Source: Onchidella celtica
Lineage: Eukaryota; Mollusca; Gastropoda; Systellommatophora; Onchidiidae
Reading direction: 5' to 3'
Length of the DNA stretch: 64,000 bases
NCBI GenBank assembly: GCA_963931925.1
Contig: OZ007579.1
Coordinates: forward strand, 50,187,619 to 50,251,618
Position 1 is the stretch's first letter; each line of letters begins with the position of its first letter. The position numbers were made by a program, and so were the translations under genes. Shown here piece by piece: positions 12,098-23,615 of the stretch. A model generated the notes under the pieces. The model saw only the letters and a program-made list of their open reading frames with translations, was not told the DNA's origin and made no database searches.

Positions 12098-12541
12098 TTA
12101 ATACAAACTATTAATAATTTCTTGAAAACTTTTTCCTTCTGATAATTCTTTTAAAACATACAAACACAAATGCCCACAAATTACTGTGTTAGGATCTTGC
12201 ACTTGATTAGTAGAATATTGAATATCTCCTTTTTTCTCTCTAAGATATTTGATTATTTCTAAAGGAGGTTGAATTCCATAACTGTCAAAAAAAAAGTTAT
12301 TAATGTCTTCGTCAAAGCCAAGGCTTGGATTAGCAGAGCTTCGACGAAGTCGATTCGGAGAATCGTCATGATACCAAGCGACCCAATGAGTTCCTCCTTT
12401 CGTTCCATCACCTAAGTTCAGTATTCCACATTCTTTTCTTCTCGGTTTTTCAGGTAATTCGGTTCTTAAAAACACATCTCTAAAATTTGGAATTTTTAAT
12501 TTCTTAACAGCTTTTAAAATATCGAAATTGGAAAGTGCCAT
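12098..12541 (-). pseudogene. Polinton adenain-like maturation protease (relic or whole part)
   Basis: Fossil part of the Polinton. The frame from MALSNFDIL shows the C48/C5 (Ulp1/adenain) pattern: GTHWVAWYHD with the catalytic His, FDSYGIQPP, then the oxyanion Gln region and CGHLCLYVL with the nucleophile Cys. Such proteases trim capsid precursors. An in-frame leader from 12,583 is possible. This part looks intact even though the element is broken. Confidence 0.85.
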
Positions 12542-12579
12542 TTTAAATGGTTTTCTTTTAAAGAAATACCTTCGGTTGA

Positions 12580-13311
12580 TCAAATTTCTCTAATATGAAA
12601 ACTTATGACGACAGTTTCTCCTCTTAAATTTAAAGGTTTATCATTTTGATCTGTAATTTTAACCTCTAAGTTATTTATCGTTTTCATAGCTATCGGCAGA
12701 AAAACAAGATTTTTAGGTTTTTCAACTATTTTATATCCCGGAGATATATTTGGGAAAAAAGAATAAATAACCGGAACGGGTGTACCATTAACTATACTTC
12801 CGTTTATAATATTCAAATGAACTAGAATACTATTAACGCTAAGAATGTTTACAATGTTTTCAGATTCATGAGTTCCCGATTCATATATTTCATGATGAAA
12901 TCCTAATAAATCAGCTAAGGTATTGTTTTCTTTAAAACTTACGTTATAATCTTGTTTGATTGTTATAACAGATTTTAAAGTTTGATTATTTGGTTCGATT
13001 TTTATAGCATCACCAATCAGGTTTTGAATTGCAGTGTTTAAAGATTTAATTTCATAAGCGCCTGTTGGTATATACACTTTTTGCCAAGTTGAACCATCAT
13101 AAAACTCTATCATACTGTTTTCCTCGTGGACATTGGGGAAAGAATAGTAAGTTTCTAAATTAACTAAGGCGATTTCATAATGTTTATCTCTGTCTAATTC
13201 TAAAGGCGGCATAAACACTGTCGTAAAAGTGGTTTTATTATTACTAACAACAATTTGCTGTGAAAATTTTGATCTTGTGTTTTTAGCAATTTCTCTTAAC
13301 AGCTCATCCAT
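12580..13311 (-). pseudogene. Polinton minor capsid (penton-like) protein
   Basis: Fossil part of the Polinton. The frame from MDELLREIAKNTRSKFSQQI contains the patterns MPPLELDRDKHYEIALVNLE, IEFYDGSTW, IPTGAYEIKSLN and LLGFH, familiar from Polinton minor capsid proteins with a single jelly roll. It would form the capsid vertices. It ends a few bases from the protease start region and is co-oriented with it, in line with a capsid module. This part reads as one open frame. Confidence 0.75.
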
Positions 13312-13394
13312 TTTTAGGTATGTAAAATGTATCAAATTTATATCTATATTTACCATTATACTTATCACTAGAATTATCAATTACCAGAAATCCG

Positions 13395-14084
13395 TTAAGG
13401 TTTTTCCCAACATTTTTTACAGAGATTTTGAAAATCTTCTAGTGTCATATCATTACTTACATGGTCATTATAAATATGTTGAAGATTTTTCAAGTCTTGT
13501 TTAAATAAACAGAGAAAATTGGCGTTTTTTCTTATTGTTTGTCTCGGTAATTTAAAATAATTTTGAGCTAGGTAGAAACAGTCAACATTGTTATGCCTTC
13601 CTCTGCAATAATAGTCTTCGCATTTGTTTTGTTTCTCCAGTAAAATATCATCAAATATTATTAAATTCTTATTTTCTGAATTTAACTCATTTGGATCTGG
13701 AACATCTTCGGTATTTTTGTAAAATTGGCAATTAATCGGATTTATATTATCTTGTTTTCCAAATTCTTCTAAAAATTGACAAGGAGAAATATTCTTTTTT
13801 ATACAATAATCTTTTTGATTGAATAATTTAAATAAAACATCCTTAGGTAGATTCTGTTCAAAACCTGTTTTTACAATCTTGTATTCAGGTTGTAGTAAAG
13901 ACTTTCCAAAAACAAATAACTGGTTGTAATCAAGCCAGTTTTCTTTTAAAAGTAGATTCAATAACAGATTCGTTTTTCCACACCCGCTTTTTCCTACTAT
14001 AATTCCTCTTATACTTTTAGGTTACAAAGGATTATTTTTTCTATTTGTTAAATTATCATTCCAAGTAAGATTTGTTATATCCAT
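13395..14084 (-). pseudogene. Polinton packaging ATPase (FtsK/HerA, A32-like) relic
   Basis: Fossil part of the Polinton. It shows Walker A GKSGCGKT, Walker B LIIFDDI and the family signature RHNNVDCFYLAQNYFKLPRQ, followed by IRKNANFLCLFKQ, a sensor-like region. The enzyme would pump DNA into capsids. A Cys-rich insert (CEDYYCRGRHN) sits after Walker B. The gene is the outermost recognisable Polinton gene on this side. It is broken. Confidence 0.85.
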
Positions 14085-14299
14085 TTCTAAAAGGAAAGAA
14101 AATGAAGAATATTCACACAAACACTCATCATATTTCTAAATTGTTTTACACATTTAAAACGTCTCTATCGAACTGGTGGAACTGGCATATCGCTGACTGG
14201 ATACAATGTAACCAAGTCGTAAACAAAGGTGAGAGATTAGAAGATGTCTGGAAAATGTCATATATTCACAAACATTATGTCAAAAATAAGTCGTAAGAA

Positions 14300-14960
14300 T
14301 CCCACAAAATGAAGAAATCCCGAGTTGGTGCTCATGTATGAGCGCGTAGAAAAGGTCTCAGCTTGGCGTTCACGCGTGAACGCTACTAAAATTAGATTTC
14401 TTGTTGAGACTAAGACTGTGTTGATGTAATGGGTGCTTGACAACAAACCCCATGCATGGGCACCGTTGCTACGACTGTGTTGATGTAATGGCTGCTTGAC
14501 AACAAACCCCATGCATGGGCACCGTTGCTAACACGTGATGTTGATGTAATGGCTGCTTGACAACAAACCCATGCATGGGCACCGTTGCTACGACTGTGTT
14601 GATGTAATGGCTGCTTGACAACAAACCCCATGCATGGGCACCGTTGCTAACACGTGATGTTGATGTAATGGCTGCTTGACGACAAGGATCATGCATGATC
14701 TCCGTTGCTACGACTGTGTTGATGTAATGGCTGCTTGACAACAAGCCCCATGCATGGGCACCGTTGCTAGGTTGATGACGTAGATGTTTATCTTGGATAT
14801 GGTGATCACGGTTGTTAGGCTGATGATTTGGGCGGTACACAAATATGGGGGAAGTGAATCAATCTGTGAGGAAATCTCGGCTTGGCGCTCATGTATGAGC
14901 GCGACCTAATTCGAGATTGACTGTGAGGAAATCCCGACTTGGTGCTCATGTATGAGCGCG
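14300..14960. repeat. Palindrome-centred repeats beside the Polinton
   Basis: Six tandem units of about 59-61 bp (14,414-14,770) each hold TTGATGTAATGGCTGCTTGAC and a central palindrome, mostly CCCATGCATGGG. Unit starts alternate between ACGACTGTG and AACACGTGATG in the order A A B A B A. Four related shorter motifs flank the array at about 14,320, 14,360, 14,875 and 14,935. Their cores are GCTCATGTATGAGC or the perfect palindrome GCGTTCACGCGTGAACGC. Unit 5 carries GATCATGCATGATC, so both arms changed together. These may be subterminal protein-binding sites of the element or an unrelated satellite. Confidence 0.8.
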
Positions 14961-14972
14961 ACCTAGTTTTTT

Positions 14973-15566
14973 CTAGCTCTGGCTTGATGTTTGCTCTGCT
15001 GTTGATGGAAAGTATGGTCTTTGCCGCCAAAAATTCCGTATGTCTTCGCTGTAGTCAAGCATTTCTGTTATTTTCTTTTTCATCGCGTAGACTTCCGTGA
15101 ATGATATTCCAAGAGAAGCAAACTTGTGGTATACTCCACGAATGTTTGCAATTTCTCTCAATTTTGGAGCATAGGATGGATGAATACTAATTTCCTGCTG
15201 AAGCCATTGTCCCCATGTAACAGTGATCTTTCCTTCTTTTTTTTGCTGCTGTAAAGATTGTGTAAACATGGTTAAGAAGGTTTCCATACTGAATAAAAAA
15301 AACAACGTCTGAGCGTTTTGACGTTTGATGTTTTTAAATCCCTCTTTAAGTTTTTCAAAAGCTTGCTCTGTAGTGTTTACTTCTTCAATATTAAAGAAAA
15401 ACACTTCTCTGTCTATTTTCTTTGTAAGATCCACAATATTGTCACTCAAATACTCGTGAAGTTCCTGTGGTGTTCTTCCAAGTTTTTCTTTCTTTTTCAT
15501 GATTAATTCCTGCAATTTAGATCTTGGCTTCGGTGGGAACTTTGTGGGTGGTCCTTGTATTTCCAA
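14973..15566 (-). CDS. Unrecognised protein with DUF3102-like motif
   Basis: An open frame of about 197 residues, starting after a splice-acceptor-like TAAACTAG at 15,567, so an upstream exon is likely rather than a start here. The product is Lys-rich with a middle predicted to be helical. It contains WGQWLQQEISIHPSYAPKLR followed by EIANIRGVYHKFASLGISF. This resembles the WxxWLxxNxxxSxxYAxxLxxxA helix-turn-helix-like pattern of DUF3102-type proteins. It ends Thr/Ser/Gln-rich. It is co-oriented with the Polinton capsid module and lies just past the palindromic repeats, so it could be a further Polinton gene or an independent transposon gene. Function unknown. Confidence 0.45.
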   Translation of the reverse strand: MEIQGPPTKFPPKPRSKLQELIMKKKEKLGRTPQELHEYLSDNIVDLTKKIDREVFFFNIEEVNTTEQAFEKLKEGFKNIKRQNAQTLFFLFSMETFLTMFTQSLQQQKKEGKITVTWGQWLQQEISIHPSYAPKLREIANIRGVYHKFASLGISFTEVYAMKKKITEMLDYSEDIRNFWRQRPYFPSTAEQTSSQS

Positions 15567-16589
15567 CTAGTTTAAAAAACTGGTCATTTTCAAATGATAT
15601 CCGCGATGCTCGTTAATTGCAGATAGCACCTCATCAGACCACTGATAACGTCCAGATGAATTTCCTTGTGCCAGGTTTGAACAGTTTCTTAAACACGCTC
15701 TCTTACACTGTTACAGTGAATTAAAATCACACCCTCACGGTTTGAAATAATCCAGAGAAATGACAAAGCTTATGTCTCAGCTAGCTCTCTGGTAAAATGA
15801 AAGAATCTTTTTGTGTAGACTATTTCAAAAGTTCTTTATCTAAGTCATCGGTTGATACGCTGTCTTAACACAGTTATTCACACGCTGAAAATGTTAAGTC
15901 TTTCCTCAACGGAGCACATAGAGAAAATGAGCTTTAGCCGGGGAAACACTAGTATTCATTTATCTTCCTCATTATTTTCTTCCTGTTTTGACAAAATGGA
16001 AAAACATCCTGGTACACAAAGGGTTGTAGTTAGTCTTCATTTATCTTCCTGCTTCGGCAAATGGAAAAACCTGTCGGCAGATTGCTGTGCAGAGTCGCGT
16101 TTTCGGCAGATTCTCAAACTCTGGGAGTCTCACCCTCGGGAGTTTTAGGGAAGTTTATTTTTTTGAAAAAGCTTATGTGTTTTAAAAGGTGGTCTAGAAA
16201 GGGATTGCAACATTGCTGGTTCTCAAACTGTGGGATAAAATTTTTTTTGAATTTTCATGTGTTAATAGGGGGTGAATTTTTTTATATATGTTTTTTAAGG
16301 TTGAATTTTTTAAAATTTTAAAAGGAGGTCCAGGGGCGTCCATTCATACACTTCTGATGTTTTATTTTTTTTGGAAAAGCTTAATTTTTGTGTTTATGCT
16401 TTAATAAAGGTTGAATTTTTTTTTTTTTTTTTTTTTAAGGTTGAATTTTTTAAAATTTTAAAAGGAGGTCCAAGGGCGAACATCCCCACACTACTAGTGT
16501 GGCCTGTCATTAAGCCTTAAATAATTCAACAGCCCTTAGAAAAGAAACAACACATAAATAAATAAATAATCTCATGCAATCTACAACTA
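15567..16589. other. Non-coding stretch with a short direct repeat
   Basis: No supported gene. A block of about 53 bp beginning AAGGTTGAATTTTTTAAAAT and ending in a GGAGGTCCA(A/G)GGGCG stretch occurs at about 16,298 and again at about 16,437, separated by T-rich DNA. Read as coding, the block gives nothing coherent. Confidence 0.5.
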
Positions 16590-18290
16590 GGTCCAACACT
16601 CTCTTTCAATGTATGCGTACAGACAGGGAGAGACTGAGGAGAGAGGTGGGGAGAAGGCTAAGGCGGACAGACAAGGAGAGACTGAGGAGAGAGGAGGGGA
16701 GAAGGCTAAAGCGGACAGACAAGGAGAGACTGAGGAGAGAGATGCGGAGAAGGCTAAGCCGGATAGACAAGGAGAGTCTGAGAAGAGAGGTGGGGAGAAG
16801 GCTAAGGCGGATAGACAAGGAGAGACCAAGGAGAGAGGTGGGGAGAAGGCTAAGGCGGATAGACAAAGAGAGACAGTAGAGAGGTGGGGAGAAGGCTAAG
16901 GCGGATAGACAAGGAGAGACTGAGGAGAGAGGTGGGGAGAAGGCTAAGGCGGATAGACAAGGAGAGACTGAGGAGAGAGGTGGGGAGCAGGCTAAGGCGG
17001 ATAGACAAGGAGAGACTGAGGAGAGAGGTGGAGAGAAGGCTAAGGCGGACAGACAAGGAGAGACTGAGGAGAGAGGTGGGGAGAAGGCTAAGGCGGACAG
17101 ACAAGGAGAGACTGAGGAGAGAGGTGGGGAGAAGGCTAAGTCGGACAGATAAGGAGAGACTGGGGATAAAGTTGGGGAGAAGGCTAAGGCGGACAGACAA
17201 GAAGAGACTGAGGAGAGAGGAGGGGAGAAGGCTAAGGCGGACGGACAAGGAGAGACTGAGGAGAGAGATGTGAGGAGAAGGCTAAGGCGGATAGACAATG
17301 AGAGACTGAGGAGAGAGGAGGGGAGAAGGCTAAGGCGGACAGACAAGGAGAGACTGAGGAGAGATGTGGGGAGAAGGCTAAGGCGGATAGGCAAGGAGAG
17401 ACTGAGGAGAGTGGTGGTAATAAGGTTAATGCGGATAGACAAGGAGAGACTGAGGAGAGAGGTGGGGAGAAGGCTAATGCGGATAGACAAGGAGAGACTG
17501 AGGAGAGAGGACGGGAGAAGGCTAAGTCGGATAGACAAGGAGAGACTGAGGAGACAGGTGTGGAGAAGGCTAAGGCGGATAGACAAGGAGAGACTGAGGA
17601 GAGAGGTGAGGAGAAGGCTAAGGCGGATAGACAAGGAGAGACTGAGGAGAGAGGTGGGGAGAAGGCTAAGGCGGATAGACAAGGAGAGACTGAGGAGAGA
17701 GGTGCGAAGAAGGCTAAGGCGGATAGACAAGGAGAGACTGAGGAGAGAGGTAGGGAGAAGGCTAAGGCTGACAGACAAGGAGAGACTGAAGAGAGAGGTG
17801 GGGAGAAGGCTAAGACGGATAGACAAGGAGAGACTGAGGAGAGAGGTGGGAAGAAGGCTAAGACGGATAGACAAGGAGAGACTGAGGAGACAGGTGGGGA
17901 GAAGGCTAAGGCGGATAGACAAGGAGAGACTGAGGAGATGGGTGAGGAGAAGGCTAAGGCGGATAGACAAGGAGAGACTGAGGAGAGAGGTGGGGAGAAG
18001 GCTAAGGCGGATAGACAAGAGAGACTGAGGAGATGGGTGAGGAGAAGGCTAAGGGGGATAGACAAGGAGAGACTGAGGAGAGAGGTGGGGAGAAGGCTAA
18101 GGCCAATAGACAAGGAGATACTGAGGAGAGAGGTGGGAAGAAGGCTAAGGCGGATAGACAAGGAGAGACTGGAGAGACGCAAAGGGAGAGCAGTAAAACG
18201 CATCTAAAAACAAATAAACAAACAAAAATAAAATAAAGCTAAAGGAACATACAAAATGAAGGAAGTCCATATTAATCACCCAGAACTGAA
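16590..18290. repeat. 48-bp minisatellite element, about 32 units
   Basis: The consensus unit is GGCGGATAGACAAGGAGAGA followed by CTGAGGAGAGAGGTGGGGAGAAGGCTAA. Units differ by scattered substitutions. Length is nearly invariant, with only a few units a base short. Because 48 is a multiple of 3 and the unit lacks stops in several frames, long frames open on both strands (for example, 470 residues of a 16-residue Leu/Ser repeat on the minus strand). These are not credible genes. The array ends in the same tail as the copy at 9,214-9,427 (18,170-18,288). Confidence 0.9.
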
Positions 18291-21200
18291 ATTAAATATA
18301 ACTCGATTTATCCCGGGCAGGGCCTCGAACTCAGCTAGTCAATTATAACGATGTATTTATATTCAGTATATTATAGAATTATACTCTTAATACACCCATT
18401 TTAAATGGAAAGGGTGGGGGGGCATAGTGGATGCATAATCGCATGGATACACGGTTGAATGATTGATAAAGTGATGGGAATAAAAGAATGAACAAATTCA
18501 GAACAGGGTGGCTTAATACACAAGGAAATACATTTTAAAAATCCAGTTTGCTTCGCTTCACGGCTAATTTTCAGAATACACACTGTCTGGCAGCAAAGGC
18601 AATGTATGAGTCACCCGGGACATTGTGTGCTGGCTAGATTTTGGCCATTGATTGGTGTGAATATGAAGTCATGGGAGGTGTTCTATGGCTGCTATCGTAC
18701 CAACAGTGAACGGATTCTTTAGTGTTAGTTGTCTAGTATTCTTTTCAACGGTTTGATGCTTTCATAGAAAAATGGTTTTGAAACTTCAGTTGTTACAAAT
18801 TTAGTACATGTATGCTACTCTTCTTCTCATCTTTCTCTGTGTCTGCAAAATACATGGACCTATATTTCTAAAGCTGTATTCAACAAAATATCCAAGTCAT
18901 GCACATGACACAGCATTGCATTTTGATTGAATTTTGTTAACAGTGCAAAACCTGTCTGTAAACTGAGAAATTTAACAAATTTAACGATAGAATTGCCAAC
19001 TATCAATAAAACATATTTTAACTGAATGTGTAGATGTCATGCATATTTCAGGAAGGCACTATGTCTGTGGATCCATGAAAGAATTGTTTTCTGGGTTGGA
19101 CCTGCAAACTGTCCTGTCTTTTCTGAGAGAGATTGAGATCTACAACTTGATTTAAGAACTTTTATACCCATTTACAAAGCTTTTTTCCAGATCTATACAA
19201 AACAACTTTTAAGAATTTTACCAACGTGTTAGAATTAATTGAATATATTTAATTCTATTGTTCAACTTGAAAGCTCGCAATAAGAAACAAATAGACCCGT
19301 GGAGGGTGCAAAGTGGCCATAATCGTGCCACGCGTCGTAAAACCTAAACTCAAAGTCAGAAATACAAAATAACATGGATGCCTGTTGTGTACGGCGTGTG
19401 TGACAAATAGGGCCATGTGTGCTATGGTGGCAATGACATTACAGTATCGTGCCGAGGGCTATCAACATCGACTTTCACCACCACTGTCTATTTGTTTTAT
19501 GTGAAATATTTTCATATTTAACAATCAAACCTTACGGACGATCAAAACTTTGCATAATGCATTGAATGTGGTTTATTTCTGTTCTTGTAATCTGATGTTC
19601 ATGAATTCTTTATCCATTGCGCAATGGATGAGGGTGACATAAGTCATGTTATTTTTTATAATAAATTATTTGTTCTCTTTTTTAGCATGATTTTGATTAT
19701 TTTAGACACTGAAGAGGCGTAAATAAACAGACATAAAATGTCGTTAAGCCACCAAGGTTGTTATGAGCGACCACAAAGGACCCACACAAATGCAGACAAA
19801 AGGGGATAAAGGTGAAACATGAACTCCCTTAAGGCAAACAAACAAACAAAAAACTTTCACCATCGTTGTTGAGAATAGGAAAACATATTTTTTCGTGACC
19901 AACCATTCATTGTGTTAATCACATCAGAGAGTTAAGTGTCTTTGATAATTTCAATATCAAACGGATCTGTTCCAAAGAGATGGCTTATGAAAGAAGTGAC
20001 ATTAATGCTATATCAAAGGAGGAATCCTGAATAAATTCAGAAGGTGTTTGAAAGGAGTGTCGAGTCAAACTAAGTGTATATAGCATGAATAAAGAAGAAA
20101 AAACAACGCATTAATGGGCCAAACAACAGTTTAATATTGCATCATGCAGCAAACTGGGTTAAAGTCAACATGACAAAAGACTGCTGACGTGTACACCTGA
20201 TGTTGGTCCACTATGTTTTGGATCCCATTTTTGCCAAAATTGCTATCCGCATTCAGCTCACCCAAAATCAAACCGTTTCCAGAGCACCATCAATGATTTC
20301 AAGATAAGCTCAGTATCGGGTCTTCCAGTGTTACTTCAGTGAGTCGGTAAAATCAAATAGGACAAGACGTCACCTAGCAACAGCCATAGGTGCTGTCTGG
20401 TATTGTTCTTCCCTGGAAAAGATGGAAGTAAAGAGATTTGGGCAATCAATAATTTCTGTTATAGTGCTTTCTTCTTTACTGCTCTTGTATTTGCTTAATT
20501 TCGTTATTTGCCGTGTACTGAACCCACTAAGATATAGACCTAACATTCTTTGGAGCCTTACATCTCCAGTCTGTCACTAGTCACTCACGAGATTAGCGTG
20601 GAGAAGGTTCCATAAACAGAGGCAAAATTGGCTTACTCAGTGAGATATACAATTTTCGTGTTGTAAGTTAATAGAACTACCCAACAGGCAGTACTGCGTC
20701 ACGGGAACAACTCAGACAACAAAGAATGGCGATGGACCAGAGAGAAATATCCAGCCCGCTGTTATACAGAGGAGGACCCTACAACATTGTACTGGAGTCT
20801 ACAGTCTCATACAGGGTCAGATTTAGACCTAGTTAGAGGGTGGGGGGATGGGGCACTTCAAGCTTGGCGGCCCTCTCACACACACATTAAAATACACGGC
20901 AAACCACCAAATATACGCCTCGACATCCGTTTATTGCGTACATGGTTATACTCATACTAAAGGCTAAATGGACTATTTGTCCGACGTAAGTACATGTATA
21001 CACGTAAATGTATGCCAGGAAAGATCCAGGACACCAGATAACAAGATTAAGACTAATTGCAAAAAAATATAGCTATGCTGTTATGCTGTTGTTCTTGTTT
21101 TGTTTTATACAAAGCAATGGCTGACTCATAAATATATCTTTGTGAAAGGCTGGGGGGGGGGGTGGGGGTGTCCGTGGAAATTATCCCCTTTTGGCCCTGG

Positions 21201-21355
21201 TCCCATAACCACCCTCCTTTATTTATTAGAGATTGTACAACATAATACAAGGCCCAGTATGAATACGGAAAGCAGAAAGGCAATCTCAGTGCGAGCCCCT
21301 CCGAAGATAACCTGCCCTGAGATAGAGAAATTTGTTCTCTAGATATCACTCACGT
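18291..21355. other. Non-coding interval
   Basis: No gene supported. An isolated tRNA B-box-like string (GAGTTCGAGGCC, minus strand) lies at about 18,325 without a tRNA fold. A G-run at about 21,150-21,166 could form a quadruplex. The rest is AT-rich DNA with short poly-A and CAAA tracts. Confidence 0.5.
19940..20200 (+). repeat. Dispersed repeat copy shared with 63,655-64,000
   Basis: Two blocks match the far right end of the window. One begins CGGATCTGTT and ends GAAAGGAGTGT (19,961-20,060). The other is AAACTGGGTTAAAGTCAACA followed by TGACAAAAGACTGCTGACGTGTA (20,150-20,193). Their order is reversed at the other site, as expected for a tandem or circularly permuted family. Confidence 0.7.
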
Positions 21356-21697
<342 letters not shown>

Positions 21698-22549
21698 CGC
21701 CTCATCAACCATTATTTCGTCAATTTTATGATGATCTTTTTTTAACATCAAACATTAATTATATTATGACATCTGAAGTTTCGTTGCCTCTATTTTTTTT
21801 ATTTTTTTTTTATCAAAACAACAACAGGGGCGGAGCATGGGCGGACCATAGGGGTGGTTACCGTGGGTGCAAAACTGTTGGGGGCGCCAAACTGAGTTCT
21901 TGGCATCTTTAACCATTTTCTAATCACTTTCTCACAAATTTTTAATGATTTACGCACCCAATGAATTTTTAAAGAAATATCCATGCTACGCCACTGCAGC
22001 AACAATAACAATAGCAACTACCACAATAACAACAGTGCAACAACAATAATACGACAACAACAATAAAAACAACAACTCCACAATAGCAAATATTACAGCA
22101 ACAACAACGCTATAATTACTAATAATAATAACAACAACAGCAACAGAAACTCTGATTGAAAAGGGTAACAACAGACACTGAATATATGACTCAAAGAATG
22201 GACTTTTACGTTAGAAGAGTTTATTTTTTCTCTGAAGAATGGCAAGATGCCATTATGTTAGGAAGAACAGCAAAACAGAAAAAAATAATAATAATAACAT
22301 TCAGTGCCGGAATTTTTATGGCATCTCCAGTATTCTTTAAGACAACACTTCTTTAATGTCTTAATATATTAGATCTAGGTCTATATCAATTTTCTTTTCT
22401 TTTTGCATTTCATTCCAAGGTATCATTTTATCGTGATAAAAATTTACGTTCACTGACGGCACTATGGTAGTGCATGTGTTATATTCAAAACTAATTAATC
22501 AACACGCCTTAATGTTTTAATCGATTTTTTACTCGCTACAGTTATTGAA
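21698..22549. other. Non-coding, with a CAA/AAT-rich tract
   Basis: An (ACA)n/(AAT)n-rich imperfect trinucleotide tract lies at about 22,000-22,150. Nothing else is recognisable. No AATAAA poly-A signal for the downstream minus-strand peptide gene stands out. Confidence 0.5.
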
Positions 22550-22936
22550 TCAGTGATGAATTTGCCAAAAGTCTGTCTGCGGATAAATTCTTTTAGCTTT
22601 CTCTTCTGCAACGTCCCGGCCTAACTCTTCTTTAAGTTTGTCCCAGGCCTCTTTCACGTGTTCTTTGATGTTCTCTACACCATCGTCGATCTCTTTCTCA
22701 ATGGTATCGACTGTTTGTTTGACGTCTTCCCACCTGTCTGAAAGCCAGCTACGCCTTGCCAAGTCCAGTTGTTCTCGCTCGGTCAGGACATTGTCACTGC
22801 TCGCTGCATCGCGAATGTACACGCCACTAAGCCAGGGAGGGGGGTGAATTCCTCGCTCTTCGGCGTGAACCGGGCCGGCTGAGACCTGCACCATCACACA
22901 TGCTACAAGTGTGGCCAAGAGGATCAGATTTGTCAT
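22550..22936 (-). CDS. Small secreted, Cys-free prepropeptide-like protein
   Basis: A 128-residue frame from the ATG at 22,936. Residues 1-21 form a clear signal peptide (MTNLILLATLVACVMVQVSA). The following part has HPPPWLSGVY. A dibasic LARR site comes next, then an acidic, strongly amphipathic helical stretch (WEDVKQTVDTIEKEIDDG, EHVKEAWDKLKEELG). A second dibasic AKR precedes a short tail, IYPQTDFWQIHH. The secreted part has no cysteine. I chose this start because a good splice acceptor (TTTGTCATCCACAG) lies 17 bp upstream on the minus strand, leaving a short 5'UTR. The layout suggests a peptide precursor or a secreted helical protein. I recognise no family. Confidence 0.65.
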   Translation of the reverse strand: MTNLILLATLVACVMVQVSAGPVHAEERGIHPPPWLSGVYIRDAASSDNVLTEREQLDLARRSWLSDRWEDVKQTVDTIEKEIDDGVENIKEHVKEAWDKLKEELGRDVAEEKAKRIYPQTDFWQIHH

Positions 22937-23615
22937 TTTGTTTTTCTCACTCTGTGGATGACAAACAACGATATGATCAAGGATTTCTGTGTTGAAATGA
23001 AGGTCCAACCTTCTCTGAGACAAAAATAAGAGCTTAGTTTGGTTTCCTCTGTTTGGGGGAATTTATTTTACTTTACACTCCAATGAAGCTTTAGTAGACA
23101 CGAGTTTGTCGTGAAAATAGGATTCCCCAGGCAAAATACTTCATTTAATGTGGTATCCAGACATATTTCACTTAGCTGTCGAAACATGACCAAACAAATT
23201 AAAAATTATCATTTCACATTTTCCTCATAGAAAAATTGTGTGCGTGTATATCAACACAGTTCTATATTATACCACTTTTAGAAATGTACAAGATGTACGG
23301 TATTTTGCCAGTTTTCTTTCTCTTTAGCAGTCCCTCATTGTAATATATGGCTCAATTGGTGTTTATTCAATGATAATATGTGAATTCGTACCTCCACTGG
23401 CTTTTGCTGGATATCCTTTTAGGCGCACACTATGCCAAATTATGTACGTTACCTCTAGTATTTATTGTATAGTTTATTTGTTTCCTCAGTAACTAAATTA
23501 AGAAGAAAGAAATTGAAGACATAAAACATAAAACTGGAATATATTTTGCAATGGCATTCCTTAGCAACGAACAATTTAAAATACTTTACAATATTTTTCA
23601 TTTAACGAATTCAAC
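22937..23615. other. Upstream region of the peptide gene, no gene seen
   Basis: AT-rich DNA that presumably includes an intron and 5' untranslated exon of the minus-strand peptide gene. No further exon is supported. Confidence 0.4.

Larger units (their letters stand above)
4011..14290. mobile_element. Polinton/Maverick fossil
   Basis: A self-synthesising DNA transposon related to adenovirus-like viruses. On the minus strand it carries integrase, PLA2-like protein, major capsid protein, two paralogous unknowns, maturation protease, minor capsid protein and packaging ATPase. On the plus strand it carries protein-primed DNA polymerase B. This is the standard Polinton gene set. It is clearly broken, with roughly eight to twelve disruptions plus one foreign insertion in the capsid gene. 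No terminal inverted repeats were recognised. One side ends against an LTR at 4,010. The other end is uncertain and may include the palindromic repeats and unknown gene out to about 15,700. Protein motifs remain easy to read, so the copy looks moderately old rather than ancient. Confidence 0.9.

Noticed and set aside
14414-14770. CRISPR-like array
   Set aside because: Units are contiguous 59-61 bp tandem repeats without unique spacers, in animal DNA with no cas genes.
16606-18207. Very long open frames on both strands (up to 470 residues)
   Set aside because: They are translations of the 48-bp minisatellite, whose length is a multiple of three. There is no start context or domain.
18315-18345. 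tRNA or tRNA-derived SINE (B-box-like GAGTTCGAGGCC)
   Set aside because: No T-stem pairing and no A box at the right distance.
21147-21170. G-quadruplex as a regulatory element
   Set aside because: A plain G-run with no adjacent gene. Quadruplex potential alone is not evidence of function.
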